64,000 nucleotides of DNA from Litchfieldella xinjiangensis (GCF_000759345.1 NZ_JPZL01000003.1:310001-374000); one strand, 5' to 3'. Positions 21,212 to 31,064 are shown, numbered from the stretch's first letter. The notes: generated from the sequence alone by a model not told the origin. Numbers and translations are program-made.

Positions 21212-21976
21212 CTAGGCACCCGGTCTTTTTGCTTCACTTTCGTACAATTCATTGAGTTTGGCGTATTTCATGTAGGCATGGAAAGCCGTGGTGATGGCCA
21301 CGGTCATGCCATCGCCTCCCTGAAACAGGCCGCCCTTGAAGACCAACTTGCGAAGGATAGCGGTTAGGGCATGCAGGGCGGGACGGTATGCGGAGGGACG
21401 AACGCCGCGCTCCTTCATGGCCCAGGCATCACGGGTCGATAACTGGTCGATACGCTGGATCCAATGAGACAGGTTTTCGTACGTAAAATGACGGATATGC
21501 CCTTGGGTATGCTCGACCTTCGGGGCGCTGACCGCAGCGTGAGCTTTTCTGTCTTCGTAGCCTGCCCGGGTACGGTTATATAGGCGCACGACCGCATCGG
21601 GGTAGAAGCCGGCGGCACGGATCCAATGGTGACCCACGAAATTCTTGCGGCGAAAACCGTAGGCGACAGAGGCATTGTCGAGACTCAAGGATTCGATGAT
21701 CGCTATCGCATCGTCATCTAGCCGCTCGTCGGCATCCAGCGCCAATATCCAATCGTTCTTGGCGTAAGGCACACCGAAGGCCTTTTGAGGTCCATCGCCC
21801 AGATAGGCCTGTTCGATGACACGGGCCCCTTCGGCAGTGGCGATGCGTACGGTATCGTCCTGGCTGAGCGAGTCCACGACGATGACTTCATCGCACACGC
21901 GCCGTAGAGACCGTATGCAGTCAGCGATACCTTCGGCTTCATTCAGGGTGATGACGATGCCACTGATCGAACTCAT
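21212..21976 (-). CDS. Family 2 glycosyltransferase, WaaE-like (LPS core)
   Basis: A 254-aa GT2 enzyme with SGIVITLNEAEGIADCIRSL at the start, VIVVDSLSQDDTV, and the metal-binding ILALDADERL. Later FVGHHWIRAAGFYPDAVVRLYNR is typical of WaaE/KdtX-type beta-1,4-glucosyltransferases that extend heptose I. The start overlaps the stop of the upstream GT9 gene (ATGA), indicating translational coupling. The OpgB-like gene follows on the same strand after 71 bases. The exact sugar and acceptor cannot be read from sequence. Confidence 0.8.
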   Translation of the reverse strand: MSSISGIVITLNEAEGIADCIRSLRRVCDEVIVVDSLSQDDTVRIATAEGARVIEQAYLGDGPQKAFGVPYAKNDWILALDADERLDDDAIAIIESLSLDNASVAYGFRRKNFVGHHWIRAAGFYPDAVVRLYNRTRAGYEDRKAHAAVSAPKVEHTQGHIRHFTYENLSHWIQRIDQLSTRDAWAMKERGVRPSAYRPALHALTAILRKLVFKGGLFQGGDGMTVAITTAFHAYMKYAKLNELYESEAKRPGA

Positions 21977-23001
21977 GAACGTGTCTCTCGAGGCTGTGAT
22001 AAGAGGAGAGCAAGAATATCGTTAGTTGCCACGCCCAGGTCGATACGCGACATGTCCGTCTGCTCGGCATCGGCGGGGGGGGTGAAGGGCGACGAGCGCT
22101 TGGCGGGATAAAATCCAGCCGTTGGCACATTCAGGCAACCGGCAATATGCAGTGGGCCTGTCGAGCCGGCAATGAACAGGTCGGCTGCCGCCAGGCTCAG
22201 GGCGAAATCCTCCAACCCATCCCGTGCCGGGAGACGATAGGCGTCGAGTCCCTTGCCGGACAGGCTGGCCTGAAGTCGCTCGGCACCCGGCTCTTCTCCC
22301 GGTCCGGCGGTGAGTACCCAGATGGGGCGTTGCTCGGCCGGCATGCGCCGATCGATGGCGGTCGCCAGCGAAGCGTACTGCAGTGAGGCCAGGTTGACTG
22401 CCGAACCGCCGCTTCCCCGATGGACGAAAACCCACGGCCTGGCCGTGTCCAGCCCCAGCTCCTTGGCGAGCCGTTCTCGCTGGGCGGTACGGGTTCCCTC
22501 GGGGAGCGGCCAGTACGGAGGATGCACGTCATCAGGCGGTTGCTGACCAAGCCGAGTCAGCAGGGCGCCGGCGAGTTCCAGGTTATAGCGATATTCGGGC
22601 TTCCTGGAGCGCGACCTGCGCTGGGTGATGCGATGGTTGTAGAATATCTGCGCCCATTTCGTCGCCGGGGCCAGTCGTTGAGGAATGCCAGACCGCCACC
22701 CCAGCCATCCGATGCGCGGCGTCGAATACAAGGTCAACAAGGCGTCGTAGTTGCCCTGGCGCAGCTGGGCGAGCAAGACCCGTTGTACCGCCCGCTCTGT
22801 CTTGTCGCCCGGGTCGACGATCACCTCATCGATCCAGGGGCAGGCACGCGCCAGCGGCGCGGTATAACCTGGCACCAGCACACTGATATGGTTGCCGGGG
22901 TGCGCTTGTTTGAGACAGGCCAGTGCCGGCCAGGCCAGCATGAAATCACCCAGCTTGTCGTTGCGCACGACCAGAATGCGCTGCGCTTGAGGTTGCGTCA
23001 T
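21973..23001 (-). CDS. Family 9 glycosyltransferase (heptosyltransferase-like)
   Basis: A 342-aa GT9 enzyme with RILVVRNDKLGDFMLAWPAL at the N-terminus and FIAGSTGPLHIAGCLNVP in the C-terminal nucleotide-sugar fold. This is the third GT9 in the locus besides waaF and the waaC-like gene; it may add a further core heptose (WaaQ-like) or another sugar. A GTG at 23013 would add four residues. It is divergent from the GT4 gene with only 15 bases between starts, so its promoter must lie inside the neighbouring coding sequence. Confidence 0.78.
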   Translation of the reverse strand: MTQPQAQRILVVRNDKLGDFMLAWPALACLKQAHPGNHISVLVPGYTAPLARACPWIDEVIVDPGDKTERAVQRVLLAQLRQGNYDALLTLYSTPRIGWLGWRSGIPQRLAPATKWAQIFYNHRITQRRSRSRKPEYRYNLELAGALLTRLGQQPPDDVHPPYWPLPEGTRTAQRERLAKELGLDTARPWVFVHRGSGGSAVNLASLQYASLATAIDRRMPAEQRPIWVLTAGPGEEPGAERLQASLSGKGLDAYRLPARDGLEDFALSLAAADLFIAGSTGPLHIAGCLNVPTAGFYPAKRSSPFTPPADAEQTDMSRIDLGVATNDILALLLSQPRETRS

Positions 23002-23016
23002 AAAAGGAGCCACCCG

Positions 23017-24147
23017 TTGTCATCCCAGATTTTGCATATCTGTCTTTCCAGCGGCTGGGGCGGTCTGGAAATGTACCCGGCCCGTATTGTACCCGAGCTG
23101 AGACGCCAAGGGTGGGAGCCCCATGCGTTGGCGCTCGCCGGTTCCCGAGTCGCGGACAGCCTGCGCGAGGCGGGTGTCGAGCCGTTGACGGTGGCCTCGC
23201 GCGGCCGGGCTCTGCTCCAGGTGCCACGTCTGCTGCGCTATTTGCGAGAGCATGACATCGAGGCGATCCATTGTCACAAGTCGAGCGATTTGCGTCTGGC
23301 AGCCCTGCTCAAGTCGCTGCGGCCGAGCCTGGCGCTGTTCTTCACCGATCACATGGGGGTGACCCGGCCCAAGAAGGATGTGTACCACCGTTGGGCCTAC
23401 GGCAAGTTGTCACGACTCTTCTCGATCAGCGAAGCCACCCGGGCCCGCAACCTCGAGGCATTCCCCTTGCCGGCGTCGCGGATACGACGCCTCTATCTGG
23501 GGATCGACCCGACGCCCTACACGCCCTCGCTCACCGCCCCACAGCGGGACGCTCTGAGAGAGGCACTCGGTATCCCCGCGGCGAGTGTCGCCATCGGCGT
23601 TCCGGGGCGTCTGAGTCCCGGCAAGGGCCAGCAGGTGTGGATCGAGGCCCTGGGCCGGATGGCGACTCGCCATCCTGAGCTGGCTTTCCATGGTGTAATT
23701 GTGGGCGGGCTTCAGGCCGACCAGGGGGCCAACGTAGCCTATGTCGGCGAACTGCAGTCGCAGGTGGCGGCGTTGGGGCTCACGCAGCAGGTATCGTTTA
23801 CCGGGTTTCGTCGCGACCTACCCGGATTGTTTACCGCCCTGGATATCGTCTGTATCCCCTCACGCAACGAAGCCTTCGGTCTGACGGTGATCGAAGCCAT
23901 GGCGGCAGGGAAGGCCATCGTAGGGTCGGCGAGCGGGGCGATACCCGAGATACTCGATGAGCGATGCGGTCGCCTGGCGGATCCCGCCGACCCCGATGCA
24001 TGGGCGAAGGCGATGGCCGAACTGGCGCGGGACACTGAACTTCGTGAGCGCCTCGGTAGCGCGGCGTCGCGAGTCGCGCGTGAGCGCTTTTCTCTGACGG
24101 CGCATGTGGCCTCGCTCGTCGACGAGTACCGTCAGGCCGAGGCATAG
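23017..24147 (+). CDS. Family 4 glycosyltransferase, WaaG-like, TTG start
   Basis: A 376-aa GT4 (GT-B fold) enzyme. The N-terminal acceptor loop is ICLSSGWGGLEMYP, the C-terminal half has VPGRLSPGKGQQVW, and the donor-site signature is SRNEAFGLTVIEAMAAGKAIVGS. The frame is open back to 22420, but AAAAGGAG at 23002-23009 precedes TTG at 23017 by 7 bases, and SSQILHICLSSG then matches the usual N-terminus, so TTG is the start. The 3' end overlaps kdkA by 16 bases. Sugar specificity is unknown; position suggests LPS core. Confidence 0.82.
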   Translation: MSSQILHICLSSGWGGLEMYPARIVPELRRQGWEPHALALAGSRVADSLREAGVEPLTVASRGRALLQVPRLLRYLREHDIEAIHCHKSSDLRLAALLKSLRPSLALFFTDHMGVTRPKKDVYHRWAYGKLSRLFSISEATRARNLEAFPLPASRIRRLYLGIDPTPYTPSLTAPQRDALREALGIPAASVAIGVPGRLSPGKGQQVWIEALGRMATRHPELAFHGVIVGGLQADQGANVAYVGELQSQVAALGLTQQVSFTGFRRDLPGLFTALDIVCIPSRNEAFGLTVIEAMAAGKAIVGSASGAIPEILDERCGRLADPADPDAWAKAMAELARDTELRERLGSAASRVARERFSLTAHVASLVDEYRQAEA

Positions 24148-24833
24148 CCGCGGCGGATGGCTACCATCGCGTGGGTAGCCGAGAACTTGGCCAGCGAGCG
24201 CTCGAGTCGTTCGAGGTTGGCTTCTCGCCATTTCCCGGGGCCGCGCAGCCGACAGCGGTCGAGATCGATCAGCCACACGCGTTCTGCCGTGTCGACGAGC
24301 AGGTTGCGGGCGTTGAGGTCGACATGATCCAGGCCTGCATCGTGAAAACGACGAATCGTGGCACCGACCCGCTCGAGCAGGCGCTCGTCGGCCTCTGACA
24401 ACCGGTCGGCGAGGGCCTGGGCGCCGGGCAGCCGGGTGGTGATCAGGGCAGCCTCGTAGGTCATGGCATGGCGCCAGACACAGGCGCCCACGGGGCGAGG
24501 CACCGGCAAGCCCCGCGAATGCAGGTCGGCGGTGAGACGCATCTCGCGGAAGGCACGACTACGCTCGCTTCCGGTCCATAGGTAGCGTGTATCACTGACC
24601 TTGGCGATGAGGCCGCCACGTCGGTAGGGCCGCAGCACCCATTGTTGGTCGCCGGCCCTAACGAACAAGCTTGCCCCGCGACCGGGAGCCTCGCCGGTAA
24701 CGGCGTCACGGGCCTGCCAGAATTCAGCCGTGAAGTGCGCCGGGGTAATTTGTGGCGTTCCAGTGGCGTCACTTACACTGTGCGCATCGAATAGAATGTA
24801 AACCCGGCCTTCTTGGAAGCGTATCAATCGCAT
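24132..24833 (-). CDS. kdkA: 3-deoxy-D-manno-octulosonate (Kdo) kinase
   Basis: A 234-aa protein-kinase-like enzyme that phosphorylates Kdo at O-4 in single-Kdo LPS. The catalytic loop is GLDHVDLNARNLL, and the magnesium loop is LIDLDRCRLRGPGKW, both typical of KdkA/WaaP relatives. The ATG at 24833 has AGAGGATG ahead. Upstream codons to 24968 are inside the opposite gene and are unrelated to the family. The gene is wedged between two opposite-strand genes, overlapping both: its start shares bases with the start of the waaC-like gene, and its end overlaps the GT4 gene. Confidence 0.85.
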   Translation of the reverse strand: MRLIRFQEGRVYILFDAHSVSDATGTPQITPAHFTAEFWQARDAVTGEAPGRGASLFVRAGDQQWVLRPYRRGGLIAKVSDTRYLWTGSERSRAFREMRLTADLHSRGLPVPRPVGACVWRHAMTYEAALITTRLPGAQALADRLSEADERLLERVGATIRRFHDAGLDHVDLNARNLLVDTAERVWLIDLDRCRLRGPGKWREANLERLERSLAKFSATHAMVAIRRGYASA

Positions 24834-25914
24834 GAAGCATCCTCTGCCCGCCCATCCCGAGCGCATCTGCATACTGCGCCTGTCCGCGTTGGGCGATGTG
24901 TGCAACCTGGTGCCCACCCTGCGCGCCTTGCAGCGACAGTGGCCGCAGGTGCACATTACCTGGATCATAGGCCAGGGCGAGCACAGTCTACTGGCGGGCT
25001 TACCCGGGGTCGAGTTCGTGGTTTACGACAAGCGAACCGGCCTTGCCGGCATGCGCGAGATCTGGCGACGCCTCGCCGACACCCGCTTCGATGCGCTGCT
25101 GCACATGCAACAGTCGTTGCGTGCCAGCGTGCTTTCCCTGGGCCTCAAGGCGCGTGTGCGCATCGGCTACGACCGGGAACGCAGCAAGGATGGACAGCGC
25201 TGGTTCACCCGGCACCACATCCCGCCCAACCCTCGCGCCCATGTCGTCGACTCGTTCCTGGATTTCGCCCGTACGCTAGGTGTCGAGGACGCCATTGCCT
25301 CGACCCCGGAGTGGCGGCTTCCGATCCCCGACGAGGCTCGCAATGCCGCTCGGCGGCTGACGGGCGGTAATGCCTACCTGCTGGTCACTCCCTGCACCAG
25401 CGCGCGTGCCAACAATTTTCGCAATTGGACGGTAGAGGGATACGCGACCGTGGCCGAGTACGCCTGGGTCCAGTACGGGCTCAAGACGGTGCTGACCGGC
25501 AGTGGTACGACCCAGGAGCGCGAAATGGGGGCCCGCATCGCCGAGCTTGCCCCAGCCGAGGCGATCATCGATACCATCGGTGATGCCTCGCTCAAGACCC
25601 TGCTGGCCCTGATCGACGAGGCACGGGCCGTGATCGCCCCGGATACCGGTCCTGCTCACATGGCCAATGCATTGGCTACCCCCGTGATCGGCCTGTACGC
25701 TACCTCCAATCCCGATCGCACCGGGCCTTACCGGTGGCGGCATCTTCTCGTCAATCGCTATCCCGAGGCGTTGCACCACTACTTGCACAAGACGGTCGAT
25801 GATCTGCCGTGGGGTCACCGGGTGCGCCATCCCGAGGCCATGGCATTGATCCATGCCGATGACGTCATTGCGCGTCTGGATTCCCTATTGTCGGAGCCAA
25901 TCGATGAAGCTTGA
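24832..25914 (+). CDS. LPS heptosyltransferase I-like (GT9)
   Basis: A 360-aa GT9 protein with [20 protein letters not shown] at the N-terminus, [15 protein letters not shown] in the middle and [28 protein letters not shown] in the donor site. It most resembles the WaaC-type enzymes that add heptose I to Kdo. GGAAG lies 12 bases ahead of the ATG. Its last codons overlap the hldE start, so it is the first gene of a waaC-like-hldE-waaA operon. The start codon is interlocked with that of the divergent kdkA (CATG). Confidence 0.82.
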   Translation: MKHPLPAHPERICILRLSALGDVCNLVPTLRALQRQWPQVHITWIIGQGEHSLLAGLPGVEFVVYDKRTGLAGMREIWRRLADTRFDALLHMQQSLRASVLSLGLKARVRIGYDRERSKDGQRWFTRHHIPPNPRAHVVDSFLDFARTLGVEDAIASTPEWRLPIPDEARNAARRLTGGNAYLLVTPCTSARANNFRNWTVEGYATVAEYAWVQYGLKTVLTGSGTTQEREMGARIAELAPAEAIIDTIGDASLKTLLALIDEARAVIAPDTGPAHMANALATPVIGLYATSNPDRTGPYRWRHLLVNRYPEALHHYLHKTVDDLPWGHRVRHPEAMALIHADDVIARLDSLLSEPIDEA

Positions 25915-27334
25915 TCTTACCGCGCTGGAACAGGCCCGCGTGCTGGTGGTGGGCGATGTCATGCTGGATCGCTACTGGCATGGCGGTACCTCGCGCATCT
26001 CTCCCGAGGCCCCGGTGCCGGTGGTCAAGGTCGACGAAAGCGAGGACCGCCCCGGGGGCGCGGCCAACGTGGCGCTGAACATTGCCGCGCTGGGCGGGCA
26101 TGCCGCGCTGGCGGGCCTGGTCGGCGACGATGCCAACGCCGACTTGCTGCTCGAATGCCTGGAAGCGGCCAATGTACGCACGCATTTCCAGCGTAGCGGC
26201 GAGGTGCCGACGATCACCAAGTTACGCGTGATGAGCCGCAACCAGCAGCTGATTCGCCTCGATTTCGAGCAGGGCCTCGGTGAAGTGGATACACGGGTGC
26301 TGCTCGAGCATGTCGAGAAGGCGCTACCCGACGTGGATCTGGTGATTCTGTCGGATTACGGCAAGGGGACGCTCAACCGAATCGAAGCGCTGATCGGGTT
26401 GGTCCACGCGGCCGGCAAGCGAGTCCTGATCGATCCCAAGGGTAACGATTTCGCACGCTATCGCGGCGCCAGCGTGATTACGCCCAACCTGGCCGAGTTC
26501 GAGGCCGTGGTCGGCCATTGTCGCGACGATGCGGAACTGGCGACCAAGGGCGAGGCCCTGCGCGCCGAGCTGGGGCTTGAGGCCCTGCTGATCACGCGTA
26601 GCGAACGCGGCATGACTCTGATTCGCGAAGGGCATGCACCGCTGCACATTCCCACCCGTGCCCGGGAAGTGTTCGATGTCACCGGCGCCGGCGATACCGT
26701 CATCGGAGTACTGGGGTTGTCATTGGCGGCGGGTCACGGTTTCCCCGAAGCCATGACCCTGGCCAACCTGGCGGCGGGCCTGGTCGTGGCCAAGCCGGGG
26801 ACGGCAACGCTCTCCGTCGCCGAGCTGTATACCGCCTTGCACGGCGACAAGCTGGCCGAGTTCGGTGTGATCGATGCGCCCGCATTGGTCGAGGCGGTCC
26901 AGGCCGCCCAGGCACGGGGCGAGCGGGTAGTGATGACCAACGGCTGCTTCGATATCCTGCATGCCGGTCATGTGGCGTATCTCGAGCATGCCCGAGAACT
27001 CGGCGACCGGCTGATCGTGGCGGTCAATGACGATGCCTCCATTGCCCGCCTCAAGGGGCCCAAGCGACCGATCAACCCGCTCAACCGGCGGATGCAGGTC
27101 CTGTCTGGCCTGGCTGCGGTAGATTGGGTCGTGCCCTTCAGCGACGATACCCCGGCCCGCCTTATCGAGGCGGTACTGCCCGATATCCTGGTCAAGGGCG
27201 GGGATTATCGCCCCGAGGACATCGCCGGAGGGGAAGCGGTCATTGCCAATGGCGGTGAAGTCAGGGTGCTCGGCTTCGAGGATGGCGTATCCACCACGGC
27301 CATGATTACCACCATCCTCGACCGCGAGCGCTGA
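25904..27334 (+). CDS. hldE: Bifunctional heptose 7-phosphate kinase / heptose 1-phosphate adenylyltransferase
   Basis: A 476-aa fusion with two domains. The N-terminal ribokinase-like domain (about 1-320) has [23 protein letters not shown] and the [11 protein letters not shown] active site. The C-terminal cytidylyltransferase-like domain (about 345-476) has [17 protein letters not shown] with the HxGH motif. It carries out two steps of ADP-heptose synthesis, flanking GmhB. The ATG at 25904 overlaps the previous gene by 11 bases, and its stop overlaps the waaA start, so the three genes are coupled. Confidence 0.97.
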   Translation: MKLDLTALEQARVLVVGDVMLDRYWHGGTSRISPEAPVPVVKVDESEDRPGGAANVALNIAALGGHAALAGLVGDDANADLLLECLEAANVRTHFQRSGEVPTITKLRVMSRNQQLIRLDFEQGLGEVDTRVLLEHVEKALPDVDLVILSDYGKGTLNRIEALIGLVHAAGKRVLIDPKGNDFARYRGASVITPNLAEFEAVVGHCRDDAELATKGEALRAELGLEALLITRSERGMTLIREGHAPLHIPTRAREVFDVTGAGDTVIGVLGLSLAAGHGFPEAMTLANLAAGLVVAKPGTATLSVAELYTALHGDKLAEFGVIDAPALVEAVQAAQARGERVVMTNGCFDILHAGHVAYLEHARELGDRLIVAVNDDASIARLKGPKRPINPLNRRMQVLSGLAAVDWVVPFSDDTPARLIEAVLPDILVKGGDYRPEDIAGGEAVIANGGEVRVLGFEDGVSTTAMITTILDRER

Positions 27335-28632
27335 TGGGTCGCAACGGCTGGGCACGCTGGCTCTATTCGGCGGTTCTCTATGGGTTGTCGCCCCTTGTAT
27401 GGAAGCGTGTCTGGCGTGAGCGGGCGCTCACTCACTCCCGCTGGCAACGGCTGGGTTTCGTTCCCCGTTCGTCAGCGGGTCGCGCGGTGATCTGGCTGCA
27501 TTGCGCGTCGGTGGGCGAAGTGCTGGCGGCCCAACCGCTGATCGAGACCCTGCTGGAGCGGTATCCCGGTAGGGAGCTGGTCGTGAGTACCATGACCGCT
27601 ACCGGGGCGGAGCGCGTCCAGGCCATCGCCGACTCGCGGCAGACGCGCGGCCAGGCCGGTCACTTGCGTCACTGTTTCATCGCGCTGGACTTCCCCGGTG
27701 CTGCGCGGCGCTTCGTCAGACGCCTGCGTCCGCAGGCAGCGATCATTTTCGAGACCGAGCTGTGGCCCAACGTGCTGGCCGCATGCCACTCACGTGAGGT
27801 TCCGGTGGTGGTGAGCAATGGTCGCCTCTCGCCGCGTGCCTTCGAGGGGTATCGACGAGTGCGTCCGTTGATGCGGGATGCCCTGTCCCATGTGACGTGG
27901 TTGGCCGCCAAGTCCGATGCCGATGCCGAGCGTTTCCAGGCGCTGGGTATGGCAGTGGAGCATGTGACGGTCGTCGGCTCGTTGAAGTTCGATTTTCTGC
28001 CGAATGACGCGGAATTCGAGCGAAGTGAGCGCTTACGTACATTGCTCGGGCAACGACCCGCCTGGGTCGCCGGTTCGACCCATCCTGGCGAGGACGAGCA
28101 GGTACTGGCCGCCCATGCCGTCTTGCTCGAGTCACAGCCGGACGCATTATTGATCCTCGTGCCGCGGCATCCCCAGCGCTTCGACGCCGTGGCCGCCCTT
28201 TGCCGCGAACACGGCTTCACGCTGGCGCGCCGCTCTCAGGAAGAGCGCCCCGAAGCCGGTACCCAGGTGTATCTCGCCGATACCATGGGGGAACTGCTGG
28301 GGTTCTATGGCGCGGCGATGGTTGCCTTCGTGGGCGGTAGCCTGGCGCCGATAGGCGGGCATAACCTGCTCGAGCCGGCGGCCATGGGTACGCCGGTGAT
28401 CACCGGGAAGCATCTCGATAATTTTCTCGACGTGGCTGCGACCCTGCGTGAGGCCGATGTCCTGCTCGAAGTGGACGACGCCACTGCACTTGGCCGTGAA
28501 TTAATTCGCTTGTTCGACGACCCTGATGAACGGGAGCGGCTCAGCCGCACCGGCCAAGCCGTGATCGAGGCCAATCGGGGCGCGCTCAAGCGAACCCTGG
28601 ATGGCCTGGCGACCTATCTAGAAGAGAAGTGA
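27334..28632 (+). CDS. waaA: Kdo transferase (3-deoxy-D-manno-octulosonic acid transferase)
   Basis: A 432-aa GT30 enzyme that attaches Kdo to lipid A at the inner membrane. It has WLHCASVGEVLAAQPLI near the start with the membrane-anchor region before it, STMTATGAERVQ, and FVGGSLAPIGGHNLLEPAAMG in the donor site. With a KdkA nearby, this enzyme may be monofunctional (adding one Kdo), as in other KdkA-bearing bacteria; that is inference. It ends 4 bases from the convergent rpiA stop. Confidence 0.95.
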   Translation: MGRNGWARWLYSAVLYGLSPLVWKRVWRERALTHSRWQRLGFVPRSSAGRAVIWLHCASVGEVLAAQPLIETLLERYPGRELVVSTMTATGAERVQAIADSRQTRGQAGHLRHCFIALDFPGAARRFVRRLRPQAAIIFETELWPNVLAACHSREVPVVVSNGRLSPRAFEGYRRVRPLMRDALSHVTWLAAKSDADAERFQALGMAVEHVTVVGSLKFDFLPNDAEFERSERLRTLLGQRPAWVAGSTHPGEDEQVLAAHAVLLESQPDALLILVPRHPQRFDAVAALCREHGFTLARRSQEERPEAGTQVYLADTMGELLGFYGAAMVAFVGGSLAPIGGHNLLEPAAMGTPVITGKHLDNFLDVAATLREADVLLEVDDATALGRELIRLFDDPDERERLSRTGQAVIEANRGALKRTLDGLATYLEEK

Positions 28633-28642
28633 GTGCTCACTT
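28627..28642. repeat. Palindrome holding the stop codons of waaA and rpiA
   Basis: AAGTGAG-TG-CTCACTT is a perfect 16-base palindrome. It contains the stop codons of both convergent genes. It has no T run and may simply reflect shared TGA endings, or may form a short hairpin. Confidence 0.5.
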
Positions 28643-29308
28643 GCTAGAACGCTCGACACCGGTCTCGGTGCCCAGCAGGAGAATGTCTGCCCCGCGGGCG
28701 GCGAACAGGCCATTGGTGACCACGCCGACGATGGCGTTGATGCGCGCCTCCATGGCGACCGGGTCGGCAATGGCGAAATCGTAGCAGTCGATGATCTGGT
28801 TGCCGTTATCGGTCACCACACCTTGACGATAGACCGGATCAGCGCCCAGCTTGACCAGCTCGCGGGCGACGTAGGAGCGCGCCATGGGGATGACCTCCAC
28901 CGGCAGCTGAAAGTGGCCCAGGGTCTCGACCCGCTTCGAGGCATCAGCGATGCAGATGAAGCGATCGGCGCAGGCCGCGACGATTTTCTCGCGGGTCAAT
29001 GCTGCGCCGCCGCCCTTGATCATGTGCAGCTGGGGATCGATTTCATCGGCGCCATCGATATAGAACGGTACGCTGCCGGTCGTGTTGAGTTCGAAGATCT
29101 CGATACCGTGACCTTCGAGCCGTGCAGCGGTGGCATCGGAGCTGGCCACCGCCCCCTTGAATTCGTCACGAAGCTCGGCCAGGCGGTCGATGAAGTAATT
29201 GGCCGTCGAGCCGGTACCTACGCCGAGGATGGTATTGCGGTCGAGCCAGGGGCGAATTTCGTCGATGGCGGCAGCGGCTACGGCATCCTTGAGTTCATCT
29301 TGGGTCAT
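28637..29308 (-). CDS. rpiA: Ribose-5-phosphate isomerase A
   Basis: A 223-aa enzyme that interconverts ribose 5-phosphate and ribulose 5-phosphate. It has the phosphate loop [14 protein letters not shown], the [20 protein letters not shown] active-site stretch and the expected length. It is transcribed away from ilvA, with about 170 bases between; rpiA and ilvA are divergent neighbours in many relatives. Confidence 0.97.
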   Translation of the reverse strand: MTQDELKDAVAAAAIDEIRPWLDRNTILGVGTGSTANYFIDRLAELRDEFKGAVASSDATAARLEGHGIEIFELNTTGSVPFYIDGADEIDPQLHMIKGGGAALTREKIVAACADRFICIADASKRVETLGHFQLPVEVIPMARSYVARELVKLGADPVYRQGVVTDNGNQIIDCYDFAIADPVAMEARINAIVGVVTNGLFAARGADILLLGTETGVERSSK

Positions 29309-29478
29309 GCGGAGATCCTGGTCGGGTCGATAAGCGTCGGGGGGCTAGTATAGGCGACTCGAGGCCCGGTGTAGATGCACGCCGCTGGACGCCACGCTTG
29401 CCGATCTGCTACCAATAGGAGCCTTTCCAGCCATATCGCTTCCGCTCACGTCCCGTGCGCGACTGTCAGGACACCAGG

Positions 29479-30993
29479 ATGCTCGAAGACACCGTCAAGA
29501 AGATACTCCAGGCCCGCGTTTACGAGGCCGCCTGCGAAACGCCCATCTCCCCCGCGTCCTTCCTGTCCCGTCGTCTCAATAACCGTATCCTGATCAAGCG
29601 TGAGGACCTGCAGCCGGTTTACTCGTTCAAGATTCGTGGCGCCTATAACAAGATGGCCCAGCTTTCCGAGGCACAGAAAGCCAAGGGGGTCATCGCTGCG
29701 TCGGCCGGCAATCATGCCCAGGGGCTGGCCATGGCCGCCAAGCTGATGGGGGTCAAGGCGGTAATCGTGATGCCGCGCATTACACCGGATATCAAGGTCC
29801 AGGCGGTGCGCGCCCGGGGGGCCAAGGTCGTGCTCAGGGGCGACGCCTTTTCCGAGGCACTGGAACATGCACGCGAGCTGATCGCCGAGCATGGCTATAC
29901 CTATATCCCGCCCTTCGACGACATCGACGTCATCGCCGGCCAGGGAACCGTCGCCATGGAGATCCTGCGCCAGCATAGTGGCCCGCTGGATGCCATCTTC
30001 GTTCCGGTGGGGGGTGGCGGGCTGATTGCCGGCGTGGCGGCCTACGTGAAATACCTGCGTCCCGACATCAAGGTGATCGGCGTCGAGGCCGAGGATAGTG
30101 CCTGCCTCAAGGCTGCCATGGCGGCAGGCGAACGCGTAACCCTCGATCAGGTAGGGGTCTTTGCCGAAGGGGTCGCCGTGGCCCAGATCGGCGAGGTGCC
30201 CTTCGCCATTGCCCGCGACCTGATCGACGACGTGATCACCGTCAATACCGATGAGATATGTGCGGCGGTCAAGGATATCTTCGAGGATACCCGCGCCGTG
30301 TCGGAGACCTCGGGGGCGTTGTCATTGGCCGGTCTCAAGAAGTACATCCAGCAGACCGGCGCCAAGGACGAGACGCTGGTCTGTATCAATTCCGGCGCCA
30401 ATACCAACTTCGACCGACTGCAGCACATCGCCGAGCGCACGGAGCTCGGGGAACAGCGGGAGGCCATCCTGGCGGTAGAAATTCCAGAGCGTCCGGGCAG
30501 CTTCAAGAAATTCTGCAAGACCATCGGTAAACGCATGGTGACCGAATTCAACTACCGCTATGCCGATACCGAGCATGCGCATATCTTCGTCGGAGTGCAG
30601 GTCAAACCTGGAGGCGACGATCGACGGGCCGTAATCGACAAGCTGCGCGAGTCCGGTTATCCGGTCGAGGATCTGACCGATAATGAACTCGCCAAACTGC
30701 ATATTCGCCATCTCGGTGGCGGGCGTCCCCGGAAACATTTCGACGAAGAAGTCTATCGATTCGAGTTCCCCGAGCGTCCCGGTGCGTTGATGAATTTCCT
30801 GACACATCTGCCCGCCGACTGGAATATATCCCTGTTCCATTATCGTAATCATGGCGCGGCCTATGGCCGGGTACTGGTTGGTATGCAGGTGCCCAACGGT
30901 GACCGGACCCATGTCGAGGAGTACTTCGACGATATCGGGTACCGCTACTGGAAGGAATCCGAGAACCCGGCGTACCGGCTATTCATGGCCTGA
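29479..30993 (+). CDS. ilvA: Threonine ammonia-lyase (biosynthetic threonine deaminase)
   Basis: A 504-aa PLP enzyme that converts threonine to 2-oxobutanoate, the first committed step of isoleucine synthesis. The PLP lysine is in VYSFKIRGAYNK (Lys51), and the phosphate loop is VPVGGGGLIAG. Two C-terminal ACT-like regulatory domains (about 325-504, with EIPERPGSFKKF and EFPERPGALMNF) indicate feedback control by isoleucine and valine, so it is the biosynthetic, not catabolic, form. The ATG at 29479 is chosen over a GTG at 29455 by family alignment. Confidence 0.96.
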   Translation: MLEDTVKKILQARVYEAACETPISPASFLSRRLNNRILIKREDLQPVYSFKIRGAYNKMAQLSEAQKAKGVIAASAGNHAQGLAMAAKLMGVKAVIVMPRITPDIKVQAVRARGAKVVLRGDAFSEALEHARELIAEHGYTYIPPFDDIDVIAGQGTVAMEILRQHSGPLDAIFVPVGGGGLIAGVAAYVKYLRPDIKVIGVEAEDSACLKAAMAAGERVTLDQVGVFAEGVAVAQIGEVPFAIARDLIDDVITVNTDEICAAVKDIFEDTRAVSETSGALSLAGLKKYIQQTGAKDETLVCINSGANTNFDRLQHIAERTELGEQREAILAVEIPERPGSFKKFCKTIGKRMVTEFNYRYADTEHAHIFVGVQVKPGGDDRRAVIDKLRESGYPVEDLTDNELAKLHIRHLGGGRPRKHFDEEVYRFEFPERPGALMNFLTHLPADWNISLFHYRNHGAAYGRVLVGMQVPNGDRTHVEEYFDDIGYRYWKESENPAYRLFMA

Positions 30994-31014
30994 AGTAAGC
31001 GCTAACTCACGTCG

Positions 31015-31056
31015 AAGCCAAGAAATAGCATACGTTTCGTTATGTAATCTTGGCTT
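31015..31056. repeat. Inverted repeat downstream of ilvA
   Basis: AAGCCAAGA (31015-31023) pairs with TCTTGGCTT (31048-31056) around a 24-base loop. There is no T run. It lies just ahead of a promoter, so it could be a poor terminator for ilvA or an operator for the next gene. Confidence 0.45.
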
Positions 31057-31064
31057 GGGGACGA

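Noticed and set aside
22420-23016. 600-base N-terminal extension of the WaaG-like gene
   Set aside because: It is antisense to the GT9 gene, has no ribosome site at its start, and the glycosyltransferase fold begins exactly after the TTG at 23017.
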